Shown here in pieces: positions 9,825-24,068 of a stretch of 64,000 bases of DNA. Each line of letters opens with the position of its first letter. Positions within the stretch are counted from its first letter, which is position 1. Made by a program: the position numbers and the translations under genes. Origin of the DNA: Allodiplogaster sudhausi. Its lineage: Eukaryota; Nematoda; Chromadorea; Rhabditida; Diplogasteridae. Under the pieces are notes generated by a model that searched no databases, was not told where the DNA came from, and worked only from the letters and a program-made list of their open reading frames with translations. The stretch covers positions 671,001 through 735,000 of the forward strand of contig CALZFC010000082.1 in assembly GCA_945643635.1 (NCBI GenBank), in the 5' to 3' direction.

Positions 9825-12800
9825 AGTGAGAGAGAGAGATGGAGCGAAAGAGAAAGGGAGAGAGAGAAGGAATGAGAGAGAAAGAGAGAGTGCGAGAGAA
9901 GGAGCGAGGGAGAAAGAGAGAGAGAGAGAGAGAAAGAGAGAGGGCGGGTGCGGGGAAGGGAGAAGGTGAGAGGGAGAGAAAGAGAGAGAAAAGGAGATAA
10001 AAGGAGAGAAAGTAATAGAAAGGATAGAACTCATCGTAAGGGCGAGATAGATAGATAGAAATGCGATCTGGCAGATAGCGTGTGAGAATTAAAAAAAATT
10101 GTAGAAAAGTTTGAAGACGATTTACCATTGGTGGATTTATAAGTTTGTGAATTGAATTGAATTTATTACGGTATCACAAGTAATACACGTGGTAAACAAT
10201 TAATAATAATAGCAATGGTAATATGCAAACCTATACGGCCGAACACTATCTAAGAATGAGATAAAAGAGATTAAGGAATAATTAACGATGAATTCTTATA
10301 TAGCTTATTGAATGAAGACGGGGCCCTTACAAAGAAAGAATGAGATCGGGATTTAAGTCTGGATGCGGGGACGTGAAGCTTGAAGCTGAGACCGCGTGTC
10401 CTAGAATGCTTAAAACTAAGATAATGGGGGTTCTTGCGGGACAAATAGCAACGACCAAAGATAAGCTTACGAAGTATATCTAAATCTCTGTTATCGCGGC
10501 GTGCCTTGAGAGATGGTAACGAGAGTTTGAGGTTTCTATATTGACTATCAGGGAGAGAATTAAAAGTATATCCGAAGCAACGAACAAATAGACGGCGAGT
10601 AAAGTAATTCTGCCGCACGATTAATCCCCCTCGAGGACACAGACAAGCGTCCATGACATGTCCAGGACATTTTCTGAGGTAGCAGACGAATGTCCCAGAC
10701 ATTAAAGAAAAGGCCTATGTTAATACACGGGTCTCGCATCTGTCTCTCATATGTCTTTGAAATGTCTCGGACACTTTTGGGAAAATATTATGTCCAAGAC
10801 ATCGAGAATGTCTGGGACAATGTCCATGACATCCTGGGAAGGCGAGAGAGTATGCAATTGTAAGAGAGGCGAAACAAACACGCCAAATGTCATTTCTTGT
10901 CTCCGAGACAAAAGTTATGACTTTGTCAAACAGTACGCGCAGTCGTACTTTTTAAACTTACTGTAGCCATCACTTTTGGCGCGAGAAGCTGCATTCAAAA
11001 TGTGAATTTATTTTAGTCTGGATCCGTTCATTGAATTTTCACTCACTATCATTCAGTGATTTGTTATCAACCCCTTTTTATTATGCTTGCAGATGAGTTC
11101 TGCACACTTGAGCGGTGAGGAGAAGCGAATCATCCTCCAGGAGATAATGAAGAAGCGGCACATACTCATCGAGAACAACCGCACGCGCCTTCCCGAAGCC
11201 ACTGGCGCCCGCAGAAAAGCTTGGGCGGAGATTCGACAGTTCGCCAAAATCAAGTTTAGGTAATTATTTTGTTCATATGTGTCTAATTCTAAGACGGGTA
11301 AAAATCTTAGCACGCGAAGCTTTGTCATGTTCTATGCTTTGCAACTTTTATTTTAATTGCACGATATGTGAATTATTTTGTTAAATTTCAGTCGAGAAGT
11401 TACCGACGCCCAGCTGAAGAAGATGCTTAGTCGGGCCACTACTGATGCCAGAGCAGCAGCGGCAAGACGAAGCAGGTTGGATACCATTTGCAGTTGAAAC
11501 ACTTTTGCTGCATAACACAGGTTCAGTGCTTTAAAAGGCTAGCTTTTAAATGAATAAATGAGTCGGAGCTTAACTCCGTCTAAAAATCTATCTACGCTAT
11601 TAACTATTAGAAGACAAATGTCTGAATATATTCTTCCACTATTTCTTTTGAATGGAGAATCTATCTGATTACCAACATTGCATTATTAATCTAGTCAATA
11701 TGTGCCAGGAACGATTGTCTCACTACTAACAATATATTCGAGTGCGAAGCGCTAAAGTACAATTGAACTTTGTTCGATGTTTCTTCACATAAACCCTTTT
11801 TTGTGTTCCAGGTATGCGGGGAAGACGGGCGGAGGAGTCGACTTCGATGAAGAAGAAGAACTGGACGAACTGGAAGCACTGGATGACGATGACACTGCAA
11901 GGATGATGGACGACTACTACGGTGACTCGCCGGCGTTCGGAGGAATCAAAAATGGCGCAGAAACTCAAGTTGGAATGGTTAGAATTTGTTTGTAACTTTA
12001 TATTACACTGCTCTTTCGTATTGAGAATATTATGTAAGTATAAGTAATGGTTTTATTTTGCTTTCACGCAATCCTGTATTTACTTTAAATTTTTAATATA
12101 TTAAATATGCCATCACACTGAAGTTTGAATTTCAGAAAAGAGCGACGTCATCCATAGGAGAGGAGGATCAAGAGGATGACGTACTGATGGTACCCGCTCC
12201 TCGAGGACCAGCTAGGAAGCCTTCTGTGGATCTGGCGGATGAGGAGTCGATGTTCCGCGCTCCTCGAGGACCAGCTAGGAAGCCTTCTGTGGATCTGGCG
12301 GATGAGGAGTCGATGTTCCGCGCTCCTCGAGGACCAGCTAGGAAGCCTTCTGTGGATCTGGCGGATGAGGAGTCGATGTTCCGCGCTCCTCGAGTCCTTG
12401 CTAGGAACGAAAGATTCCTAGCTGGACAGGTACTTTTGAGACTTTTGCCACGAAATTTTTCAGTTATTATAGATTTTAATTTGTTAACTTTTATTTTTAT
12501 TGAGCATAAAAATTATGTATTTCATTTGAGGAAGATTATCCACGTTCTGGCACGAGTCGCGCCGCTTCGGATGCGCTTCTGCGCCGCCGTCAACTGGAAC
12601 TAATCGAGGTTACTGTAGAATCTTTCCTAGAGAACTTATCCGATTCAAATTACTTCTTATATAATCTTACCATGTGATCATATTTGGCTTATAACGATCT
12701 ATCGATCGATTTTGGGTGATCATATTATATAATACCAACTGTTAATAACTATAACCTATTATAACTGTAATATTCCTTCAAATAATAGGTTACTGTAACA

Positions 12801-15800
12801 TTCCTTCAAATAATAGGGTACTGTAATATTCCTTCGAATAAGAGTGTACTGTACTATTCCTTCAAATAATAGGGTAGTTGGATAACATTAATAAAAATTA
12901 ACACAATCCGAAAACTAAACGGTACTCTTTCGTTAAATACTTCCTTCACATTTGTGACATTCTTTTTATTAATGCAAGATTTTTATTAAGAAGGAAATCG
13001 AAGCGTTCGCCGCCATGAAGTCGGCTATGCAGACCATGACTGCTGTTGGCAAGAAGGCGGTCGAGATGATGGAGAGGGCGGCCACTTTCTTCGAGCGATC
13101 GATGACCTTCGAAGTGGCAGAGCCTCCGGAGTCACCTCGCGCGCACAACGAGAACATTCTTCTGAACACAGCGAGGGAGAATGACACCCAGTACATCCCC
13201 GCAACATTCGCTGATGCAATGGACGACGCATTGGAGCCCAGTGTGGTTGGCTCTAACCTTGCTTAGGGATTTTTATAGAAATTTCCCCCATTTTTATCTG
13301 TTTACTTACAAGAATGGTGCTCTTTAGCCTAGTCATTCTTTCTAAAGATGCATAACAGACTATTATTTATTCAGAGTTAAAGAGTATAAAAATAGAATAT
13401 TTGCATACAGTTTGTGAGAATTGTATTTTTGTTAACTGTTGTTGTTGGAACTGTTTATTGTTGGAACAAAAGTTGGAAAACATTATGAGTGTTTGTTAGA
13501 ATACAAATCAAAGAAATATATCTAAATGTAGCTAATCATGTGCTGACGCGGATCACTTCCCACAGGAGGGTGGGGCATTCTTCCCAGAATGACATTTCCG
13601 ATTGGAAAGCCTCCGGTAACACGATCAATCAAGATGTTATGAAGAACGCAACAAGCATGAATGGTACGAGAGGCCATGGTTGGAGTGAGCCTGATTCTAG
13701 TTGAGAGAGTGCGGAACCGCGCCTTCAATACTCCAATTGCCTGCTCGACAAGGACACGGACTCTCTTGTGGACATTGTTAAAGTCGCATTCCTGAGGGGT
13801 GTTTGGCCTGCGGAGAGGGGTTACAATGTGGGGGCCATTGGGGAACCCCTTGTCTCCCAAGATCACATATCCGGAGGGGATTGTACCCTGGGCGATGGCA
13901 TTTCCTAGTTCAGAAAATCTTAGAATAAAACTATCATGACATGATCCTGGCCAGGTACAGTTGGCATAAATGATTCTACCATATGCATCTACAACGAGAA
14001 GGGCATTAATGGCGGTGTACCCCTTGCGGCATCGAAATTGCCATGGCGCGAGAGTGGGTGAGGCGATGGGAATCAACGTCCCATCCACGATGCCAATCAC
14101 ATCTCAAATAAATTTGTTAGAAGTTCATAATTTTATTAATTTCTAAATAATTTTTTATGGTCATTTCATGTCATCAAGACTTTGATATTACTTTTCTTAA
14201 ATATTTTATATAATTCGCAAAAAAAACTTTTTTACTTCATTAAAAACATTTGTACTTGTAAATTGGCAGCGTTTGGAGAACGCTTCTGCTGACTGTCGGC
14301 AGAACGCGACTGAGTCGACCGGAAAGCGAATCCATTCCGGAGAAATCGCTTCAATTCCCGTGATGAGTCGCCAGAGGCAGTTTCTGACGGTCGATTCGCA
14401 ACAACCAAGGACATCGGCGAGAACAATCAATGGTGCATTGCTGAGCAGATATCTCAGCCCAATCAGCACCTGATTCATATATTATTCCGAGTAAACACAT
14501 TCATAACATTTCTGGTAGTTAACTTGATGAGACGGAGAAATTGTCCAGTTCCTGATCATGTACTGGTTGAGCCAGCGAGAGAGAAGCCGCTTCAGAAAGA
14601 CTACATCCATGGGGCTAAATCGATGTCGCCGAACAAATAGATCCTCATTCGGCCGGCACAGCTCAATGAAGTTTCTTCGGGTGTACAGCAGATTCGGACG
14701 CCGTTGTTGGCTCCCGAAGTTCAGGACGTAACTCGACATTCTCAGACGAAAATTAAATACATATGACATTTACTATGTTCATAATATATTTTAAAAAGGA
14801 ATAAATCTATTTAAAATGTGAAAGCTTGGCCTCCTCTCTTCGCTTTCATTTTGAAAAATTTGTCCCTGACATGTCTCCCAATTGTCTCTGAAATGTCTTG
14901 GACAATAAAATGTCCTGGACATGTCAGAGACGCTTGTCTGTGTCCTCGAGGGAGATTAATCGTGCGGCTGGACTTTTTCTAAAATCTTAATATCCTTAAG
15001 TAAATGGGGAGAATACACGCTAGTAGCAAACTCTAAAACTGATCTGACATAAGTGGTGTAAGCGAAAACAAGGGTGTTGGGGTTTTTGCTTCTGAGGGCT
15101 CTTAATATCTAGTGAAGTTTTGCCATGGCCTTAGAGGTAATAATTCTACAATGTTCAGAAAATGTCAACCTATGATCAACAACGATTCCTAGATCACGGA
15201 TAGAATCACAAGCTCCTATAAGACCATTAAGGAGATAGGGAATTCTAGGATTTGAAGTACCAATATGCAAGACAGAGCACTTGTCAATCGCTAATGGAAG
15301 TTGCCAAGTATTGGCCCAACATGAAACAATATCAATAGCATTTTGAAGAGAAGCTCTATCCTCCGAAAGACCGAAAGCCTTGTAAACTTTAATATCATCA
15401 GCAAACGCCTTAACGACGGCACCAGTAGGTTCTATCAATGGTGGAAGATCTGCGACATATATAAGGAAGAGAAGGGGACCACAAACGCTACCCTGGGGAA
15501 CTCCACTTACAACATGTCTTGGAGGAGAGACTGATGTACCTACCCGAACAACAAAGGATCGATTTGAAAGAAACTCTATAACCAATTAATGGCCTTAGCT
15601 GGAAATTTATAATGCTGAAGTTTGTATATAAGCTTACGATGAGAAACCCTATCAAAAGCTTTGGCATGATCAAAGTATATTACATCAGTTGTACGAGAGT
15701 TAGAAAGAGAACGTGTCCAATACTCCATAGCATCTAACAGTTGCAACTCAATTGATCTATTTGGCCTAAAGCCGTACTGTTCGTCAGGCAAGATGCGCGC

Positions 15801-17768
15801 CTCTTCGCACCAACGATAAATAGACTTACAAAGCATTCGCTCAAAAACTCGAGAAAAGAAACAGGTTATGCTAACCGGTCTATAATTGGAAGGATCAGAG
15901 AAGGGGGGCTTCTTGCGTAAAGGAACAATAATAGATTGTTTCCAAATAGAGGGAATAACCGAGTGACAATATGAAAAGCTGAATATATATTCGAGACATT
16001 CACTAATGGGAACGGCCAATTGCTTAAGAAAATGCATATTAAAGTGGTCAGGAGCTTTGCAAGAAGAGTTCTTCCATCTCTCTATCAAATTACATATATC
16101 ATGACGAGCGAAATGAACAGAAAACGGGGGTGCTATATGCGATGGGGAGAATAACACTGGAGGTAGAAAAGAGTCGTCTTGAATAAAATGACTAGAAAAC
16201 GAAGTAGCTAATAGGTCAGCCTTAGCAGAACTTGTTTGAACTTTCAAGCAAAAGAAATATAATCTATTGCAAAAATTAGTATCTTATCTTCATGTATGTA
16301 TATTAACGGAGAGAAATTATTGTGTAATTAACCAATTCAAATTATTCATTAAATATTTGCATATTTAGTGCCCACCCGAGGTCAGCTGTGACGCGAAGCT
16401 GCTCATGAATGTGCAGATGCCGTGTATCGGAGCCACTTGTGCAACGGGCAGCAAGATGTTCGCTACGACGGTCAGTAGCTGACCCCCCCCCCATCTATTA
16501 GTTGGACTCTCTTGTCCCCCCCCTTAATTAAAGGTCTACTGACCCCCCCCCCCCTTTATAGTTGGAGGTCTGTAGATCCTTCTTACATACATATGTAGCT
16601 GAATGCCTGTGAATACTCCTCCTAGTTGCATGTTTGTTGATTCCACCTTAATAAAGGGACAATTTTAAATTCATTTTACGAAGGATTAAAAAAATTATTT
16701 AAGGAAGTATCAGGCGAATAATTCTACGCGTAGCGCTAGAGAATCAGTTTGCACGTGTGTGCGTTCATAAAGTTGCCTGTCGCGCGGCCTAGAGAGCATT
16801 TGAAATTGGAGTGTGGGCCTGCCATAGCTAATTCTCTACCTGCCAGTTTTCACGGCTCTATTACTCACTGTCAGAATGTAATCGAATATGTTTTACGCCG
16901 AGATGAACCAATCCATATAGAAAACAAAAATTTAGGTTAATTATTCCCCGGATACCTCCTTTAAACAATATTATTGCATATACATACATATGGATATGGG
17001 GCTGACATTCTGAATACATTCGCTCCCCGACAACCTGCAGCTAATGATGATGTTCAGGAAGGTGCCGAGCTTGCAATCTCGGATATGGGCATCCGGTGCA
17101 AGGAAGACGGCATCATTTTCGAGGACGCCGGTGACGCAACAAAGATCTTCCCAGCGGCCACGGGTACTGTGTACTGCAAGAAAAGTAAGGAGAAGATGAT
17201 ATGTTAATTATTGCTTAATTTATTTTGTTTCTAGTAATATACACTAAAAATGAAAACTAAATAATAATAATTTATATTAATTAACTTTGTTATTTCTTTC
17301 TTTGATTTGAAGAAATTTAATATATGTATACAAAAATAAGAAAAGATTTATAAGTCGGCCATTTCTAGGTTGCATGCTTCCTCCTATTACGCCCGAGTGC
17401 CCCCTCTGCGTTTCCCCTCAGGTTGAGATAAATTTGCAATTCAAATTGAAGGTGTTTCTAATAGAGAGAAAAAAAACATACACACCCACAAACACTCACA
17501 TTATTTGAACTTTTCTTTTCTTTTTTCGTAGACGAAAACTCATGTTCAGGCTAATGAGAACACGTTTGAATTGAAAAGGCGACTTTTTCGGAGTCTTTTT
17601 AAGGTAATTGATAACAAGCTCACATGCCCGCCGGAAGCTTCGACGCTCACTCTCGACACAAGGGAAGCGCTGACCACCGTCATTTGCTTCATGGGCGTCT
17701 GGCATGAGCTTGGCGATGTTGTCTTGCCACTGCCCGATGGCTTCACCGCGAGTTGTGTGGACGATTGA
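7961..17768 (+). CDS. Secreted Cys/Thr-rich protein, copy 2, with transposon-expanded intron
   Basis: Exon 1 starts at 7961 and encodes a signal peptide (MAMSLSAVFFLSIFVTFARH). Exon 2 (8403-8574) is a Thr/Ser-rich stretch followed by LCMSC. Then come 16369-16470 (CPPEVSCDAKLLM..), 17058-17184 (..MGIRCKEDG..YCKK), 17369-17421 (SCMLPPITPECPLC) and 17604-17768, ending ..LPDGFTASCVDD-stop. Exons 2 to 6 join in consistent phase (0, 0, 1, 0). Exon 1 to exon 2 does not join in an obvious phase, so a small exon may be missed or the start may be broken. The roughly 7.8-kb second intron is filled by a LINE and a Harbinger element. Product: probably a small secreted disulfide-rich nematode protein, perhaps C6/DUF281-like. 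Function unknown. Confidence 0.6.
8955..9375. repeat. TCCATCTCTCTC-type array
   Basis: Imperfect tandem array of CCATCTCTCTCT-like units, ending in plain (CT)n. It lies inside the long intron of the secreted gene. Confidence 0.9.
9690..10010. repeat. GA-rich simple repeat
   Basis: Purine-rich array (GAGAGA with AAGGAG and GAGCGA variants) between the CT array at 8955-9375 and the LINE 3' end. Strand polarity is opposite to the preceding array. Confidence 0.9.
10613..10850. repeat. Left subterminal region of Harbinger element
   Basis: After the terminal repeat, at least six 11-mers fit TGTCYNRGACA (for example TGTCCAGGACA, TGTCCCAGACA, TGTCTCGGACA, TGTCCAAGACA, TGTCTGGGACA, TGTCCATGACA). The mirror cluster is at about 14865-14967. 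By analogy with rice Ping/Pong-type systems these are likely binding sites for the Myb-like protein or the transposase; this is inference. Confidence 0.75.
11093..13266 (+). CDS. Harbinger Myb/SANT-like DNA-binding protein
   Basis: Six exons join without a frame break: 11093-11259, 11392-11475, 11812-11977, 12136-12429, 12531-12608, 12991-13266 (354 codons plus stop). The N-terminus (LSGEEKRIILQEIMKK.., then ..RKAWAEIRQFAK.. and ..TDAQLKKMLSRATTDARAAA) is a trihelix/Myb-SANT DNA-binding domain, the usual second protein of PIF/Harbinger elements. An acidic stretch follows (FDEEEELDELEALDDDD). Exon 4 holds three near-identical 21-residue repeats (APRGPARKPSVDLADEESMF). The last exon is Met/Ala/Lys-rich and probably helical. 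In known elements this protein escorts the transposase to the nucleus and binds the ends. The ATG directly follows an acceptor-like TTGCAG, so an upstream non-coding exon or trans-splicing is likely. Confidence 0.85.
12197..12397 (+). repeat. 63-bp coding minisatellite
   Basis: Just over three copies of a 63-bp unit inside exon 4 of the Myb-like gene, encoding a 21-residue repeat. The first three copies look the same base for base over most of their length. The fourth is partial and diverges after CTCCTCGAG. Unit length keeps the frame open, so copy-number change would be tolerated. Confidence 0.9.
12762..12878. repeat. About 31-bp tandem repeat in Myb-gene intron
   Basis: Four imperfect units of ACTGTAAYATTCCTTCAAATAATAGGG-like sequence within the intron between exons 5 and 6. 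No coding role is seen. Confidence 0.7.
13522..14769 (-). CDS. PIF/Harbinger DDE transposase
   Basis: Three exons join in phase: 14769-14524, 14469-14256, 14102-13522 (346 codons plus stop). Exon 2 carries a helix-turn-helix (..VLADVLGCCESTVRNCLWRL). Exon 3 is a DDE_Tnp_4 nuclease domain. The first Asp is in GIVDGTLIPI, the second in VILGDKGFPN, and the catalytic Glu is in VLVEQAIGVLKARF. RKGYTAINALLVVDAYGR and SCHDSF are also family signatures. It cuts and pastes the element by binding its terminal repeats, with help from the Myb-like partner encoded convergently. Length is near normal (typically 350-450 residues). No stop or frameshift was seen, unlike most fossil copies. Confidence 0.92.
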
Positions 17769-18319
17769 TGAACGACAACTCATAGATGTTGTCCTGGCAA
17801 GTACGATATGCGATGTATGCATGTTTATATTGTATGTATACAGTCCCGCTCAACATTATTGGGTCCGCTATTAATTGTATTAATAGCATTAATATAAATA
17901 ATATGAGCTGGCATTGCGAGCTGAATACCCCATTTTTGTACTTTTCCTTTATAACAGAACCTATTTCGACGATAGTAATTTTATATGCTTTTTAATGCTT
18001 CAAAAATTTCTTTGTCATCGACATAAATAACATACATACATATATTATAGTAGTAAAGTAATGAAGTCAAGATGTATAGTGAGGGGGACAGAGAAGAACT
18101 CGGACAATCCTGGTTGAGCGCAGCAGTGCACTCCTCTTGAAGGGAATAATGCACCCTTGGGGGCAAGATGCTGGTCATATCCATAGGCTTATCTTGAAAG
18201 GAATAGAGAGGTTAGAAGAGAGCGCGAGACGGATCGTAAGAAGGAGAAAGTATGCCATTGGAGTAGATCGCGCGTCAAACCGGAAGATGCAAAAAAAGTA
18301 TAAAATGTTACCATAAGTA

Positions 18320-18650
18320 GATTTAAGAGAACCTCTCTGTAAGGAGCAAGGAGCACCTGCCCCTGGAAATTTTTATTTTTCTTTTACTTTGAAAACTTTA
18401 TAAGGGATACATATAGAGTTCATAACGAAGTTTAGGTGGTCAAAAAGTTTTTGAAATTTTCTCTCTCAGCTATAGGTCAAAATGCTCCAAAACTTTGGGA
18501 GACCATATCTACCGTAATACTTAATATTTCTCAATAATCTTTTATCTGATCGATTTCTTGTTCAAAACTACACAAAAAGTCCGTGATGACCACAGAATTA
18601 GGAAAAGTAACAATGTAGGAAAATAAAAATTTCCATAACTGGCCTCGCTG
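18320..18650. mobile_element. Short TIR element (MITE-like)
   Basis: CCTGGAAATTTTTATTTTTC at about 18362 is mirrored by GAAAATAAAAATTTCCATAACTGG at about 18627. The outer left flank (AACCTCTCTGTAAGgagc..CCTGCCC) resembles the outer edge of the foldback element at 19966, so the two are probably related. No open frame. Confidence 0.5.
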
Positions 18651-18690
18651 GCTCGCTGCATGAGAGCTCGCCGGAGTCATCTAGGCGGCG
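18640..18690 (-). pseudogene. Very short collagen-locus relic
   Basis: GCCTCGCTGGCTCG followed by CTGCATGAGAGCTCGCCGGAGTC matches two separated pieces of the collagen fragment at about 6185-6265, with the middle deleted. It marks a third copy of the collagen 3' region. Confidence 0.4.
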
Positions 18691-18708
18691 GCTGCCCCCT
18701 AGGTCTGG

Positions 18709-18711
<3 letters not shown>

Positions 18712-18753
<42 letters not shown>

Positions 18754-18862
18754 GTTTCTATCTCTCTATCTCTCTCGTTCTCTGCTTCTATCTCTCTCTC
18801 TTTCTCTCTCTTTCTCTGCCTCTCTGTCTCTCTCTGTCTCTCTCTGTTTCTCTCTGTCTACA
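18712..18862. repeat. CT-rich simple repeat
   Basis: (CT)n with TGTCTCTC and TTTCTATCTC variants, directly abutting the collagen relic as also happens at 6268. Confidence 0.9.
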
Positions 18863-19195
18863 AAAGAATAACTGATACTCACAAATTTATGCGCGCAGCC
18901 GACTTGAAATACTTGAACAGATTTTATTTAATATATAATGCATCATGGAAATGTATACCTTATGCATATATGTACATAAATGCATCACGGAAATGTATGT
19001 ATAACTTATGCATAAATGTACATACAGATTTTGTCGCTAAAAATTGCATGTATATGAGTATGTTTGTAGGTTGAACGACGTAGCTTAAATTACATTCCAA
19101 GAGCGTTGATTGTTTGAAATAGCAAATTAACATAATAAATAGCGAAATTGGAAAGTTCGCTTTTCTTTTTTCATGAATTCATCTGAGAGGATACT

Positions 19196-22694
<3,499 letters not shown>

Positions 22695-23049
22695 CGATGA
22701 GGGGCTGTCAAGGAGAGTGTTTGAATGTGAGATGTGCATTAAAAGAGCAAAGAGCAAAAACTCAAGTTTGAATTGGCGCCTTTTTGCCTGACTCAAGTTC
22801 GATATTGCACATGTGATATAGAGCGACGCGCATAGAATGATCTGAAAAAATTCAAATAGTTTACGCTTGAATTTCGCCCTCTTTTGCGCAAAAAGAACGA
22901 TGAAGAATGTAAACTTGAAAGGGTCGGAATGATGGGCCTGACAATGAGTAACTAACTCCACTTCTAACGATGAAATGAGACAGATGCATACTACTGTTAG
23001 TACAGTGTGGATCCGGGTTGAATCGTACACATAGTACAGCTCATGAAAA

Positions 23050-23995
23050 GGTCTTCATCTCTCATTGTTGCTTCTTCGTCCTCTCTAACACTTCTTCCTG
23101 CACATCTTACTGGTTACCGTTCATCTTCTCCTCTGTAGTACTCTTTGTTGCTTCTTTTCTTTCTCAAACCTCGCCTTCTCTTCTTCCTCGCACTCTCATC
23201 ATGTGTTTCTTTCACCTTGATGGACGGACATTCCAGACCAATTAACGCTGGCTCTTTCCTGCTGGTTTTTTTTATCGTCTTTAGGCTTCCCTCAACAAAT
23301 CAATTAGAAGAAAATTGTATAGAAGACGCAAACAAATATTTTATTTTTTGCAATATACATACATATATCTGGCTTGACAACTCTTGAAAGATCTTATGCA
23401 ACTGCTATATGATGTCAATCTGTCGAAAAGGAAGAGAGCGAATTAGGCCTAATTAACTCTAACTCTCTTGCGTAAAAGTTACTATGAGGAAAACATTTGC
23501 GAACATAAGAAGGACACAAATATTTTCCCGATGTTCTCTCTCTTTAAAAGCACACAAATATTTTCCCGATGTTCTCTCTCTTCCAACATTCTTATTTAGT
23601 ACGTACTATGCACGAATACATATGTACATATGTATGAACTCAAGAGTGCTTATGTTGAAGTTGAAAATAACATTAGTCATTGTCGTGCTAGTTCTTCAAT
23701 CTACATATCAGAAGAAGTTGACCTTAATTAGGGAAGTGAAATGTTTGCATTTAAAAATTTCTTTCATGTATTCTTACTAGTAAATATGGGCACGTCTGTC
23801 TGATTGTGAGGATGAATAGACTTGCAAACTAGCCAAGTTATGATAATCGATGATTGGTATATTGTTTAAATATGTTTTTTGTGGCTTCATTTGGCGATGG
23901 GCAGTTGTTACTAATATTCTTGTGCAATTGCGTATTTTAACAGTATTCTTACAATTAGATACTCATTCGTATATACATATATATATGTGTCTATG

Positions 23996-24068
<73 letters not shown>

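Larger units (their letters stand above)
10613..14967. mobile_element. Apparently intact PIF/Harbinger transposon, 4355 bp
   Basis: Terminal inverted repeats begin CCGCACGATTAATC on both ends and continue through the CTCGAGGACACAGACAAGCGTC region with one mismatch. Each end is flanked by CTG (10610-10612 and 14968-14970), a 3-bp target-site duplication. Removing one copy and the element restores the LINE reading frame (..EKVQ|NYFTRR..). Inside are two convergent genes: a Myb/SANT-like protein on plus and a DDE_Tnp_4 transposase on minus, both open from ATG to stop. Both ends carry many copies of the palindrome TGTCYNRGACA. Everything needed for movement appears present. Confidence 0.93.
10145..16260 (-). 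pseudogene. 5'-truncated non-LTR retrotransposon (LINE) split by a Harbinger insertion
   Basis: The minus strand encodes a reverse transcriptase. 16247-15576 has ..FSRVFERML.., YGFRPNRS and VIYFDHAKAFDRV. 15585-14971 has GVPQGSVCGPLLF and the catalytic KAFADDIKVY, then ..SVYSPHLLKDIKILEKVQ. The frame resumes beyond the inserted element at 10609 with NYFTRRLFVRCFGYTF.. and ..SLKARRDNRDLDILRKL. It ends near 10270. The 3' tail on the minus strand is (AATTC)n-like at about 10150-10165. Breaks: a one-base frame change near 15580, an in-frame TAG at about 15110, no endonuclease domain upstream. The motif order fits CR1/Jockey-like LINEs; exact clade unresolved. Older than the Harbinger element it hosts. 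Confidence 0.85.

Noticed and set aside
9612..10128. Minus frames of 130-140 residues rich in SLSLS
   Set aside because: Translation of a GA-rich repeat; no start context, no domain.
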